DNA of 64,000 nt, taken from IMG/VR virus record IMGVR_UViG_3300018481_000022, positions 1 through 64,000 of that record. One strand, 5' to 3'. Position 1 is the first letter of the stretch; each line of letters opens with the position of its first letter. This DNA comes from a virus. The position numbers were made by a program, and so were the translations under genes. The notes below the pieces were generated by a model. It was not told where the DNA came from, searched no databases, and saw nothing but the letters and a program-made list of their open reading frames with translations. This document shows positions 27,841 through 36,375 of the stretch, one piece after another.

Positions 27841-27847
27841 AGCCGGC

Positions 27848-29665
27848 CTAATCCTCCGCGGCGCGCCCGCTGAGCGCGCCCTGTATCAGTGTAACGTTTG
27901 CCCGAGCTTCTGCGAAAGCTTCGGGCGGTGAATCGTCAGGCAAGAGCTCGACCACGCGTTGACACCATGCCAGCGCTTCAGACAACAAGCCGAGCTCCCC
28001 GCAAACTTGCGCCAGCCGCTGAGCGGGCAGGTACGAATAGAACGCGAGGTCGATCCACCATACCGTGATTGGCGGTTCGCCGATCGCGGTCGCCGCGATC
28101 GAGTAGAACCGACGCGCCTTCTCGGGTTCTTTGCTCAGGTAGGCGATGTCGCCCAACCACAAAAAATGCTCGAAGCGCGACCAATCGTCGGCCGTGCAAC
28201 CATGCAAGACGACCGAAGCGTCTTTCATCCTGCCCTGAAGCATGTATTCTTTGGCGAGGATCAACCGCGCTTGGTACTTCTGAACGCCGTTGTGCGACAC
28301 GACGAGAAACTGTTCAAGGCGCTCGGTCGCGCGTGACACGTCGATGTCGCGCCATTCCTGCCCGAGATAGAAAAGGCTCGCTTCGGATTTCCGCGAGAGC
28401 CAGTCGTCAAGTAGCGCGCTTCTGTTCTGTGCCTTGCGTTGTTTGGCCCGACTCGCGCCTCGTTCGTGATGCCGGTCGTGAAGCGTCTTGACCTGCCCGA
28501 GAGTCACGCAAAACGTGCCATCGGGAAAGTCGAGCACATTGTGCACCGGGCGCTTGAATCGGATGTCGGGCGCCTTCTGAAAGAGCCACGGGAAGGCCCA
28601 TTGCTGCCCGTTGCCTTGGCGAAGCACGAAGCCGACACGCGCGGCCTTCGGAAGCACGCTGTCGACCGCAAGCAAAACGTCTTCGCCTGCGACAAGCCGC
28701 TCGTGACCTTCGGTCATGAAGATCCAATCGCCCGAGCATTCGTCGATGCACTGATTGCGCACCGACGCGAAATGAATACCGCCTTCGCCCATGTATTCCT
28801 TGCACGAGCCTCGACACACCGCGCACGCGTCGATCGTGTGCCCTGTCGGCGGCCCCATCGGGTCGCGCAAGAAGAAGACCTTGTCGGCATACCGCGAAGC
28901 GACTTCCCACGTGTCGTCAGTCGTGCGCGGGTCGACCCCGACAACGAGCTCGTCAGCAATACCCCGAAGCGACGCAAGTGTCGGTTCAAGGTCGCGCCCC
29001 TCGTCGCGCACGGGCAAAGTCGCCGACAACCGAAAGTTCTTCTTCGCGATTGGGCCGCACACCGCGAGCAAGTACGGGCCAAGAACTTCGATCCTCACGT
29101 GCTCGAAGTGAACCGACAGCTCTGACTTCAGGGTCATAGCGGTAAACTTCACCGCGTGCTGTGGCTCTTCGTCGGGGCCAAGTCGGTTGTTCGGCACGCT
29201 GATCAGCGCCCCGAGTCGATCCGACCCTGCCATCGCGTCGAAGACGCCTGCGCGCGCGCCCGCTGACAGATGTTCCATGCACTCTGTCGACACAAACAAG
29301 TCGACGCCGTCGAAGGGAACCAAGATGTCGTCGAGTTCGAGGTCGAGTCGCGTCGTCGACAGGCCCCGCGCGAGAGCGGCTTCAAGCGCGACCTCGCTAT
29401 TGTCGACGACCGTGACGCCCGCGACATTCGAAAGCGTCTTCAGCTGTTCGCCAAGCACCCCTGTCGCGCCGCCGATGTCTGCGACTCGCACATTCTGTAC
29501 ATACAGCCGCTCGACAAGGTGCTTGATCCGCGCGTATACGCGCGCCAGCGCTTGCGTGCGCCAAGCCTCTTCGGCCTCGCGTTCCCACAGATGATCCCAC
29601 AGGTCGGCCGAATTGTGCAGGCGCGCCTGATGTTCCGCTTCGTGTTGGGCGATGGCTTCGACCAT
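27848..29665 (-). CDS. Methyltransferase-glycosyltransferase-TPR fusion protein
   Basis: 605 residues with three visible parts. Residues ~55-200 are a class I SAM methyltransferase (motif I ADIGGATGVLG at 62-72, then VVDNS and SVPNNRLGPDEEP). Residues ~211-400 resemble a family-2 glycosyltransferase (LPVRDEG, DELVVGVDPRTTDDT, FASVRNQ, GDWIF), but the metal-binding D.DE step is replaced by MTEGHE at 317-322, and a C-x2-C-x3-C insert lies at 281-288. Residues ~425-600 look like TPR-type helical repeats. Such fusions modify glycans or proteins in cell-envelope loci. Here the gene is embedded in virion genes, so modification of the virion or host surface is inferred. Confidence 0.75.
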   Translation of the reverse strand: MVEAIAQHEAEHQARLHNSADLWDHLWEREAEEAWRTQALARVYARIKHLVERLYVQNVRVADIGGATGVLGEQLKTLSNVAGVTVVDNSEVALEAALARGLSTTRLDLELDDILVPFDGVDLFVSTECMEHLSAGARAGVFDAMAGSDRLGALISVPNNRLGPDEEPQHAVKFTAMTLKSELSVHFEHVRIEVLGPYLLAVCGPIAKKNFRLSATLPVRDEGRDLEPTLASLRGIADELVVGVDPRTTDDTWEVASRYADKVFFLRDPMGPPTGHTIDACAVCRGSCKEYMGEGGIHFASVRNQCIDECSGDWIFMTEGHERLVAGEDVLLAVDSVLPKAARVGFVLRQGNGQQWAFPWLFQKAPDIRFKRPVHNVLDFPDGTFCVTLGQVKTLHDRHHERGASRAKQRKAQNRSALLDDWLSRKSEASLFYLGQEWRDIDVSRATERLEQFLVVSHNGVQKYQARLILAKEYMLQGRMKDASVVLHGCTADDWSRFEHFLWLGDIAYLSKEPEKARRFYSIAATAIGEPPITVWWIDLAFYSYLPAQRLAQVCGELGLLSEALAWCQRVVELLPDDSPPEAFAEARANVTLIQGALSGRAAED

Positions 29666-29695
29666 GATCCCTTTCCTTTCGTCGTGTCGGATTGC

Positions 29696-30139
29696 CTACA
29701 GAACGCCGTTCCACAATGCTTTTGCGACCAGCCATCCGGGCGCATCGGGCGACTCGGGCGCTTGCGGCTGAGCCGGTGCGTGCCCTTTCGTGACTGCCGT
29801 CGCCGCTTCCTTTGGTTGGTAGCCGACCACGCGCTCGACTTCGGTCAGCGTGTTGAACTCGAAAGAGCCGTCGTTCTTGCGCGTATACGCCGCCGCATAG
29901 AAGCGAACCCGCTTGCTTTCTTCGACGTTCTCGCCGAACTGATACACGTCGAACACGACCGACTTCGAAAAAATCTCGACGGGGTAACAGCTTGAATCCT
30001 TCCCGAGATTCAACTTCTGTTTGATGTACGACTTCCCCGCGTCGCGAACCTTCTGCGCATACACAGACAGGCTTTCGCCCGTCGCAAGCGCGATGTCTTT
30101 TTGCACGATCACGTCGTGAGTCTTCTTCGTCTCTGACAT
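29696..30139 (-). CDS. Unknown protein with C-terminal WNGVL, 147 aa
   Basis: The N-terminal ~100 residues alternate charged helices and strands (VIVQKDIALATGESLSVYAQ); a proline-rich linker follows (APAQPQAPESPDAPGW) and the protein ends in ALWNGVL. The scaffold protein at 32741 ends MWSGVL, an unexpected match of termini. It lies between an unknown gene (12-nt gap) and the modifying enzyme (30-nt gap). No family is recognised. Confidence 0.5.
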   Translation of the reverse strand: MSETKKTHDVIVQKDIALATGESLSVYAQKVRDAGKSYIKQKLNLGKDSSCYPVEIFSKSVVFDVYQFGENVEESKRVRFYAAAYTRKNDGSFEFNTLTEVERVVGYQPKEAATAVTKGHAPAQPQAPESPDAPGWLVAKALWNGVL

Positions 30140-30151
30140 TGGCGTCGCTCC

Positions 30152-30565
30152 CTATCGCTTCAGTGCGTTGAAAATTTGCTTGCCGCCCTTCGCAAGCGAC
30201 ACGCGCGCCGCGGGCTGTGACGCATGGGCCATCAGCGTCAGCCGCACGTCATCAGCGATCAGCGTCACTCGCTCGCCGCCCTTGACTCGCCCTTGCGCCT
30301 CGACCGCCTCGACGTGCACGAAGACGCGTCGAACGCCGTCAGGGCGCGATACGGAATACTGCACACCGATGTCGCGCCCTGACGGCTCGCCGCACGCTTG
30401 ACACTTGCCGCGCACGGTATGGCGCTCGACAAGCGACACCCCGTGAATCGTCGCTTGAAAGTCGTCGCGCGCCAGTTTCGCGAGCCACATTCGCGCCTGT
30501 TCGGCGTCGTTCAGGTCTACGGGGTGTGTCTGACCGTCCGATGTGTGGATTTTCAGCACGTACAC
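30152..30565 (-). CDS. Unknown protein with CxxC, 137 aa
   Basis: It begins MYVLKIHTSDGQTHPVD, a small beta domain, and has one C-x2-C pair (CQACGE, about residue 55) too short for a full zinc ribbon by itself. A second beta-rich segment ends in a basic helix (GGKQIFNALKR). Not recognised. Tight spacing on both sides (12 nt each) supports it as a gene. Confidence 0.5.
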   Translation of the reverse strand: MYVLKIHTSDGQTHPVDLNDAEQARMWLAKLARDDFQATIHGVSLVERHTVRGKCQACGEPSGRDIGVQYSVSRPDGVRRVFVHVEAVEAQGRVKGGERVTLIADDVRLTLMAHASQPAARVSLAKGGKQIFNALKR

Positions 30566-30577
30566 CCCTGTTAGAAC

Positions 30578-30922
30578 CTACTTCAGAACGTCGACCTCGT
30601 CGCAATCCTCCGAACTCCGAGGCCTCAGAGCCGCGTCACTGAACGAAGGTAGGTCGAGAGCGGGCGGCGGGATGGAAGGCCGCCCGGGGTTCACCGTGGG
30701 CCGCTCCGGGGTCGTTCCGACTCGGGCCGGCGGTGTTGGCTTCGGGCCCGCCGTCGTGAACACGACACCGCGCGCTTTCAGATGGGCCGCTTCCCCATCT
30801 GTGACGACGCAGGTCGTACCGGGGCGCACATGAATCGCCCCCTTCACGGATCGCTCGACAGAAGCAGGAAAATCTTCGACCTGCTTCAGTTGCGAGCTTG
30901 GCGAAAAAATGATGGTCGGCAT
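30578..30922 (-). CDS. Unknown protein with proline-rich tail, 114 aa
   Basis: The first ~55 residues are a compact beta segment (MPTIIFSPSSQLKQVEDF) and the rest is a Pro/Thr/Arg-rich, likely disordered region with an acidic end (EDCDEVDVLK). It is located two genes downstream of the capsid gene. It could be a capsid-associated or neck accessory protein; no family is recognised. Confidence 0.45.
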   Translation of the reverse strand: MPTIIFSPSSQLKQVEDFPASVERSVKGAIHVRPGTTCVVTDGEAAHLKARGVVFTTAGPKPTPPARVGTTPERPTVNPGRPSIPPPALDLPSFSDAALRPRSSEDCDEVDVLK

Positions 30923-30944
30923 GCGCTGTGATCCTTCCTTCGAG

Positions 30945-31409
30945 TCAGTCGTCGTCTTCTTCTTCGTCGCCCTTTTGCGCGCCCAAAATCAGGTCGATGA
31001 TCTCTCGCTTGCCCGCCTTCTTCGGCACCTCGCGCACCGTGAGCGGCAAGTCGTCGTCGTTCTTGATCAGCAAGATCAAATCTTCGCGCGACATCTTCTT
31101 CAGGTCGCGGCGCTCGTAGGCGCCCTTGACCGCTTCAGGCTCGTCTTCGGCTTCATCGTCGTCTTCGGCCTCGTCATCCGACTCTTCGACCTCGACGTCG
31201 ACGTCGGGCTCTTCCGGTGCGGCCTGCCCCGGAAGCTTGCCCTTGATGATCTGAACCGAGAACCCGGGCTGAGCCGAATAGTAGGCCGCTTCTTCGGGGT
31301 TGGTCGTCGTGAACGATTCGCCCTTCTTGATCGTTCGCCCCTTGAAGCCCGTGTGCGTCAGGGGCCCGTTCTTCACGAGCCCGAGCTTGATTTTCGCTTG
31401 AAGTGACAT
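30945..31409 (-). CDS. Acidic HeH/LEM-like protein next to capsid gene, 154 aa
   Basis: The ATG at 31409 follows a purine-rich AAGGGAAGG site and gives MSLQAKIKLGLV; a longer frame to 31466 lacks support. Residues ~75-105 are a run of Asp/Glu. The C-terminal 45 residues (KKMSREDLILLIKNDDDLPL) look like a short HeH/LEM-type helix-extended-loop-helix. Proteins with this architecture often follow the major capsid gene. Function is inferred as capsid or head-tail accessory. Confidence 0.55.
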   Translation of the reverse strand: MSLQAKIKLGLVKNGPLTHTGFKGRTIKKGESFTTTNPEEAAYYSAQPGFSVQIIKGKLPGQAAPEEPDVDVEVEESDDEAEDDDEAEDEPEAVKGAYERRDLKKMSREDLILLIKNDDDLPLTVREVPKKAGKREIIDLILGAQKGDEEEDDD

Positions 31410-31481
31410 TCCTTGAACCTTCCCTTGGTCAATCAAAATGTGTGCCGGCTTAGTGGCGAACCACAAGCGGCCAGATACCGG

Positions 31482-32678
31482 CTAAACGCCCTTGCCGATG
31501 TTTCTGACCTTGACGATCGCGCTCAGCTCTTCGTACTGAACGTCGACCTTCGACGTGATCGCGTATTGGTTCACACCCTTGTAGATGTCGCGATCCTTCT
31601 CGATTCGGATGTCGCGCCCAACGCCAACGATGAAGTTGTTTTGATGCGTCAACAGAATTTGCGGGCTCGATCGGTAGGTCACCTTGACAACGTCACCGCT
31701 CGCGATGGCACCTGCGCCCGCGCGCGCAATCGTGCCCGCGTTCGCGTCCAAGACGTAATCAGTCACTTCGATGTAAGGTACCGTCGGCACCTTGTCGAGC
31801 TCGTCGGGGTGCACGACGACGTCGGTCACCGGGCCGTTCTTCAGCGCGACCGGGGTCGTTCCCGTCAACGTCACATGTTCGACGGTCAGCGGCTCGAACT
31901 CCCACAGCGGAACAGGCACAGCTGTGATCCCGAACGGGCCGGGCGTTCCGCCGCCGCCCCCGGCTGCACTGTCACCGAGCGCGGTCGCGCGCGTCGAAAG
32001 CTTTTCCATGTACAACTGCCACAGGTCGGGGCTCATGAACCATCGCAACGCGGTTCGATTACGCCGAAACTTCGTGGGCATCGCGCGGATCGCTTTGCTG
32101 AAGATCGACAGACCGATGTTCTGCCCGAGCGCGTCGACGACGTTCGAACCGTCGGCAAGCGTCGACCAGCCATTCGACAGAGCCAGGTAGCTATCCTTGA
32201 CCTCGTCGGCTGAACCGCCTTCGATCAGATCAGATTGGGGCACAGCGGGCCCGAGCTTGTTGCCGTTGATGTAAAGGTCTTCGAGGTCGTTCGCGAGTTG
32301 CGTTGCCATCAGGCGAATGATCGTCTCTTCGACGTTGTCGCCTTCGATGTTCAGCTCGCGAAAGTTGTCGCCGACTTCGAAGGGAACGATCAGCTCGTGC
32401 GGCGTGATCGTGATCTTCGAGGTCGTGATTCCGCGACGCACTTGCGGGTCGACACCTTCGGCCTTGGGCATCGCGACGCGCTTGCCCACACCGATCTTGT
32501 CGATATCCAGATTTTCGTTTCGGAAGCGTACGATTCGCGCATTGTCTTTCAGCACCGTCTCGTCGATGACGAAGTCGATGAAGCGATCACTTTGCGCGTC
32601 GTTCAGCTTGCCGCCGGTCGCCAGATTGTCCGCGACGATCGTGGCCTTCCTGACAAGATCCTCGTTTGCGATGGTCAT
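31482..32678 (-). CDS. Major capsid protein (HK97 fold)
   Basis: 398 residues. It begins with a helical N-arm, then GVGKRVAMPKAEG and TTSKITITPHELIVPFEVG segments and an ATQLANDLEDLYINGN helix typical of HK97-like shells. A Gly-rich insertion (~235-245) and an Ig-like or surface domain (~255-330) interrupt the axial domain, which resumes at IVGVGRDIRIEKDRDIYKG. It follows the protease and scaffold genes, the classic order. A strong hairpin lies just upstream at 32710-32754. Confidence 0.85.
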   Translation of the reverse strand: MTIANEDLVRKATIVADNLATGGKLNDAQSDRFIDFVIDETVLKDNARIVRFRNENLDIDKIGVGKRVAMPKAEGVDPQVRRGITTSKITITPHELIVPFEVGDNFRELNIEGDNVEETIIRLMATQLANDLEDLYINGNKLGPAVPQSDLIEGGSADEVKDSYLALSNGWSTLADGSNVVDALGQNIGLSIFSKAIRAMPTKFRRNRTALRWFMSPDLWQLYMEKLSTRATALGDSAAGGGGGTPGPFGITAVPVPLWEFEPLTVEHVTLTGTTPVALKNGPVTDVVVHPDELDKVPTVPYIEVTDYVLDANAGTIARAGAGAIASGDVVKVTYRSSPQILLTHQNNFIVGVGRDIRIEKDRDIYKGVNQYAITSKVDVQYEELSAIVKVRNIGKGV

Positions 32679-32709
32679 CTCTTACCCTGTCCCTTCGAAA
32701 GTTGCTTTT

Positions 32710-32754
32710 GCGGGGTCCTTGATTGGTTCGTCGCCGGGCCCTATAGGACCCCGC
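32710..32754 (-). promoter_or_regulatory. Strong hairpin between scaffold stop and capsid start
   Basis: Perfect 10-bp inverted repeat, GCGGGGTCCT at 32710-32719 and AGGACCCCGC at 32745-32754, covering the scaffold stop codon. It is not followed by a U-run in the leftward direction, so it is not a typical terminator. It may stabilise or process the mRNA ahead of the capsid gene. Confidence 0.55.
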
Positions 32755-33691
32755 TCCACATGGAAGACTTTTTCGTCGCCGTGTCAGTGACGTCACCGCC
32801 AAGACTGTTCGAGGCCGGGCGCGCCTTCTCGATTGCCTCGACCCGATCGACGAGCTTGTCGACAGCGCCAGCAAGGGCCTTCAACGTCGACACGACAGCG
32901 TCGTCGCCGTCGCCCGCCTTCAGCGTGCCCGTCACCGTCGGCTTCTTCTTCGGGTTCGTCAGTTCGGTCACAGCGCTCTGATTGCCGTGCGACGACACCG
33001 GGGCGACTGTCGAGTCGGGCGACGTGCCCGGGGTGACCGCTTCGAGAACGAGCTTCAGGATTTCCTGCGCGCTCTGTAGGGCCTTGATGCGCTGTGGCGT
33101 GAAGGCCGCGGCCTTCTGCACAGCGGACGCAAGCGAAGCCATCGTGAGCGGCTCTGCGACCTCGTCTTCGTCGGCCTTAGCGACCTTCTTCTCGGGCTTC
33201 AGCGGCTTCTTTGCGTTCGGGAAGCCCTGTTCGGGATCGAACCCGGCGGCCTTCAGCTTCGCCATGGCGGTCTTCATCTGCGTTGCGTCCATGCCGGCTT
33301 TCGTCAGAAGCGCCTTCAGCGACGTCTTTTCGACCTGCGTCTCGACTTCGGTGTCGCCTTCTTCGGTTTCGGATTCGTCGCCGCCCCCTTCTTCGGGCTT
33401 CGGCTCGTCGCCGCCGCCGTCTGACGGCGCCTTGGTTTCCTTCTTCGTGGACACAAGGCCCGCGATCTTGTCGACGATGCCGTTGACGTGTTCGAGAGCC
33501 TTCGTCACTGAGTCTTCGCCCTCGACTTCCAACGGCACGCGCACGGCTTCTTTCTTCTCGGCTGTAGCGCCCATACTCGGATCCTCCTGATTCTTGACGA
33601 TCAAAAATTCGACTTCGTTCGCAGGTGCGTCGACTAAGCTTACTTCTTCGGTGCTCAGCCCGACGAATCTGCGCTTCGCTTGCTTCGGCAT
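32741..33691 (-). CDS. Scaffold-like protein with protease C-terminal tail motif at its start
   Basis: 316 residues. The N-terminal 30 (VGLSTEEVSLVDAPANEVEF) match the C-terminal end of XkdF-type prohead proteases, here detached from the protease gene upstream. The rest is acidic, Lys/Glu/Pro-rich and helical, as expected for a scaffold removed from the prohead. It ends MWSGVL, inside the hairpin ahead of the capsid gene. It probably guides capsid assembly and is cleaved by the protease encoded 20 nt upstream. Confidence 0.7.
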   Translation of the reverse strand: MPKQAKRRFVGLSTEEVSLVDAPANEVEFLIVKNQEDPSMGATAEKKEAVRVPLEVEGEDSVTKALEHVNGIVDKIAGLVSTKKETKAPSDGGGDEPKPEEGGGDESETEEGDTEVETQVEKTSLKALLTKAGMDATQMKTAMAKLKAAGFDPEQGFPNAKKPLKPEKKVAKADEDEVAEPLTMASLASAVQKAAAFTPQRIKALQSAQEILKLVLEAVTPGTSPDSTVAPVSSHGNQSAVTELTNPKKKPTVTGTLKAGDGDDAVVSTLKALAGAVDKLVDRVEAIEKARPASNSLGGDVTDTATKKSSMWSGVL

Positions 33692-33710
33692 GAATTCGAT
33701 CCTCCCTACG

Positions 33711-34271
33711 TCACTCCGCGGGCACGACCTTCGCTCGGCCCCCGATCGAAAAGCCCGTGATCTTGCCTTCCTTGACCTTCTTCCACAGGTCAGCGTCGAG
33801 CACCTTGACGGTCATGATCCAAGAGCCTTGCTTGATGGTCTTCGCCCCGAGCACGATGCCACTCGGAGCGACGTAGCTTTCGACGAGCGCGAGCTTTCCC
33901 TTCGGAAATGTCGAGTGCTGAACCCCGAGCTTCGTCGTGCGGTTGAAGTTCTGAAGGAAGCCATAAGCGGCTTCCTTGATCACATCAGCCGAGATGATAT
34001 CGCCCTGAGCGTCGACCACTTCGGGCTGTAGTACGACACCGCTGACGGTCTGCTCTTCATCCGACGCCTTCAGGATCTCGACGTCGAACCGCTTTTCGAC
34101 CCGATTCTGTTCGTCGTCTTCGTCTTCTGCGTCGCCCCCGCCGTCGCCGTCGCCCGCTTCCGGCGGGTCGCCAGCGGGTTCGAGCTCGACCGAAACAAGC
34201 TTTCGGGCCGGCTTGGCCTTACTCGCTTTCGCCAGCGCCGCGATCGAAGTGATGTGCTCTTTTATGTCCAC
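33711..34271 (-). CDS. Prohead protease (XkdF/S78-like)
   Basis: 186 residues. The core from ~75 (SGVVLQPEVVDAQGDIIS) through GVQHS (His119), ALVESY (Ser132) and the block ITGFSIGGRA at 171-180 are the conserved elements of the XkdF-like serine protease family that matures phage heads. The N-terminal ~60 residues are acidic and disordered. It ends right after the GFSIGG block, earlier than usual; the missing EVSLVD.PAN tail begins the next gene. Confidence 0.8.
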   Translation of the reverse strand: MDIKEHITSIAALAKASKAKPARKLVSVELEPAGDPPEAGDGDGGGDAEDEDDEQNRVEKRFDVEILKASDEEQTVSGVVLQPEVVDAQGDIISADVIKEAAYGFLQNFNRTTKLGVQHSTFPKGKLALVESYVAPSGIVLGAKTIKQGSWIMTVKVLDADLWKKVKEGKITGFSIGGRAKVVPAE

Positions 34272-34306
34272 ATCGCGAGTCTATCGCGACGCAGGGCCCA
34301 CGCCCG

Positions 34307-34492
34307 CTAACGAGGTCGGCGAACGGTGCCCGTCTTGCGGCTCGTTGGCGTCGACGAAGGCGCCTTCGGTCGCTTGCGAACGGGCTTGCTCGGCTCGCCA
34401 GACACGAGGTCGCCGTCTTCGTTGAAGACCAAATCGGGCAACCTGTCGGCGGCCTCGACCAGCGTTTCGGCGACATCTACACGCTTCTTCAT
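34307..34492 (-). CDS. Small basic protein, 61 aa
   Basis: The ATG at 34492 overlaps the TGA of the MuF gene (ATGA), implying coupled translation. Residues 1-30 form an acidic helix (VAETLVEAADRLPDLVF) and the tail is basic and Ser/Thr-rich (RKRPKAPSS, SRKTGTVRRPR), perhaps DNA- or RNA-binding. No family is recognised. It is located between MuF and the prohead protease. Confidence 0.5.
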   Translation of the reverse strand: MKKRVDVAETLVEAADRLPDLVFNEDGDLVSGEPSKPVRKRPKAPSSTPTSRKTGTVRRPR

Positions 34493-36375
34493 AGCCGTTT
34501 GATCTTAGCTGGAATCTGCGACATTTCAATGTGCGACGGAATGCCGGCATCGTTCTTGCTGTCGATCAAGAAGTTCTTGCCGATTCGCTTGTCGCCAATA
34601 CGGAACCTCGCGATGTCTTCAGGTGTACGAAGCGTCGCCATGACCTTCGCCGCCTTTTTCGCTCCGAGGTCGCGCTTCAGGCGCCTCGCGAAAGCCGCGA
34701 AGACCTGTTTGATCTGTTCCGGATTCGTCCATTCGAAGCCCGCCTTCGTCCACACATACCGACCTACTTGCGCGGCTTCAAGTGACACCTTGCCTATCTC
34801 TTGCTTCACGTAGGCGTCGACCTGTGCGTTGAATATCGACGCACCGATTCCGCTGCCCTGCAAATTGTCGTCAACGAAGAAGGCCGCGTGATGCACGTTA
34901 GTCTTCCCGTCGGCCCCACGCGAGAAGTCGCGCCCAAACGTCCCGACGATGTTCTTGTCTTCGTCGATGATCCCGGCGCTGACCGATGCTTGTTGCTTCT
35001 TCGCGCTCTCTCTAGTCGACACGACCAGCTTGTGCCCGGGCGGTAGTCGCGCGTCGAGCCCTGCCAACTCGTCAATGTCGGCGTCTGAGAGCTTCCGACC
35101 GAAGACCTTCTCGCCAAGCTCGCCAAACCGCACCGAAGGCACGACAGGCAAGCTCACAGGGGCAGCAACGGGCTTCGTCGGCAACTCCGACGACGGCTTC
35201 ATCGGTCTTTCAGGTTCGAGCCCTTCGCGTTCGAGGTCGTCGAACGACATCGACTCGACCGACACGTCGACCGTCGAGCGACACCGAAAGTGATAGGGCG
35301 GAAGGGCCAAGCCGGCCTGAGCCATGCCGCGCGCGCCGCCCTTGGCAAAGATCGACCTCGCGTTGTTGATACCCATCCACGGGTGCGCGGCGCGCACGTC
35401 ATCCGGAGTCTTCGCGGCGCTCGTCTTCGCGATCTGGTCGTTCGCTTCCTTGACGAAAAACTCCTTGCCGTTCATGAACGCGCAAATTTGCGTCGTCCGA
35501 TCGTCCATCGGATTGACGATTTCGTACTTCGTGATTCCGACCTGAGAGAAGCTTCGCACCTGCCCGCGCACGCGCGCATTCGTCGCTGTGTTCGCCGCGA
35601 GCCCTTCGAAATACTTGGCCTGCGAACCGTTGAAGCCCTTCGGGATCGTCACCTTCGCGAGATTTTCAGCGACCGCGGCCGCGATCCGCTTGCCCGCTTC
35701 AGCGTGCGAAACGCCTTCAGCCATCGCCGGCTTCACCGCGTTCCGAATCGTCTCGCGAACATTCTGCGAATAGTGTCGCCCGATCCAGTACATCTGATCG
35801 CCTTGCAGGTCGGCGATCGCTTGCTTGTCGACGACGTCGAACTTCACCGAAGCTTCAGCGACTTGCTTCGGCTTCTTCGACGGCGACTTTGGCAACCTCG
35901 CCTTGCGTGCGACTTCTTCCTTCGCTTCGAGCTGATTCGTGAAGTTCGGGGTGATGTACTGAAGCGACGCGGTCGTCTTGCCGGTCGCCTTCTTCCATCC
36001 GGCCTGACGCGCGAGCTCGTAGACGCGCCCGATGTCGCTCGACACGCGTGCTTCGACCTCGCCCGCCCATTTCCCCATCGTCTTGTCTACCTTGTCGAGC
36101 GCGACGTTCACCGACTCGCCAGCGGCCACGGTCGCGCCCGCTTGCGCGCTCGCTTCCTTCGCTCGGTTGTTCCACTTCATCAGTTGATAGTCGCGAATTC
36201 GCATTTCCAAGCGCGCGATCCTCGCCACTTCGCTGACCATGAGCGCTTTCGCGACCGACGCGTCAGACGCGACGATCACGTCGTGCAAGATGTCGAGCGA
36301 ACACGCCCGACACTCGCACACGAGCGCACGTTGCAGCGTGGCAAGCTTCACTTCGCCCCCAACTGCTTTCGCCAC
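34489..36375 (-). CDS. MuF head morphogenesis protein with C-terminal GNAT-like domain
   Basis: 628 residues. The middle (~190-370) is a Mu gpF-type minor head domain, with TTQICAFMNGKEF at 294-306 and PPYHFRCRS at 359-367. After a Pro-rich linker (390-415) comes an alpha/beta domain (~415-555) with the acetyl-CoA-binding pattern DDNLQGSGIGASIF at 502-515 and a YVWTKAGFEWT strand at 540-550, as in GNAT acetyltransferases. A helical end follows. An N-terminal Cys trio (C20, C22, C25) is also visible. The start overlaps the portal gene by 28 nt. MuF proteins with C-terminal effector domains are known; an injected acetyltransferase is inferred. Confidence 0.8.
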   Translation of the reverse strand: MAKAVGGEVKLATLQRALVCECRACSLDILHDVIVASDASVAKALMVSEVARIARLEMRIRDYQLMKWNNRAKEASAQAGATVAAGESVNVALDKVDKTMGKWAGEVEARVSSDIGRVYELARQAGWKKATGKTTASLQYITPNFTNQLEAKEEVARKARLPKSPSKKPKQVAEASVKFDVVDKQAIADLQGDQMYWIGRHYSQNVRETIRNAVKPAMAEGVSHAEAGKRIAAAVAENLAKVTIPKGFNGSQAKYFEGLAANTATNARVRGQVRSFSQVGITKYEIVNPMDDRTTQICAFMNGKEFFVKEANDQIAKTSAAKTPDDVRAAHPWMGINNARSIFAKGGARGMAQAGLALPPYHFRCRSTVDVSVESMSFDDLEREGLEPERPMKPSSELPTKPVAAPVSLPVVPSVRFGELGEKVFGRKLSDADIDELAGLDARLPPGHKLVVSTRESAKKQQASVSAGIIDEDKNIVGTFGRDFSRGADGKTNVHHAAFFVDDNLQGSGIGASIFNAQVDAYVKQEIGKVSLEAAQVGRYVWTKAGFEWTNPEQIKQVFAAFARRLKRDLGAKKAAKVMATLRTPEDIARFRIGDKRIGKNFLIDSKNDAGIPSHIEMSQIPAKIKRL

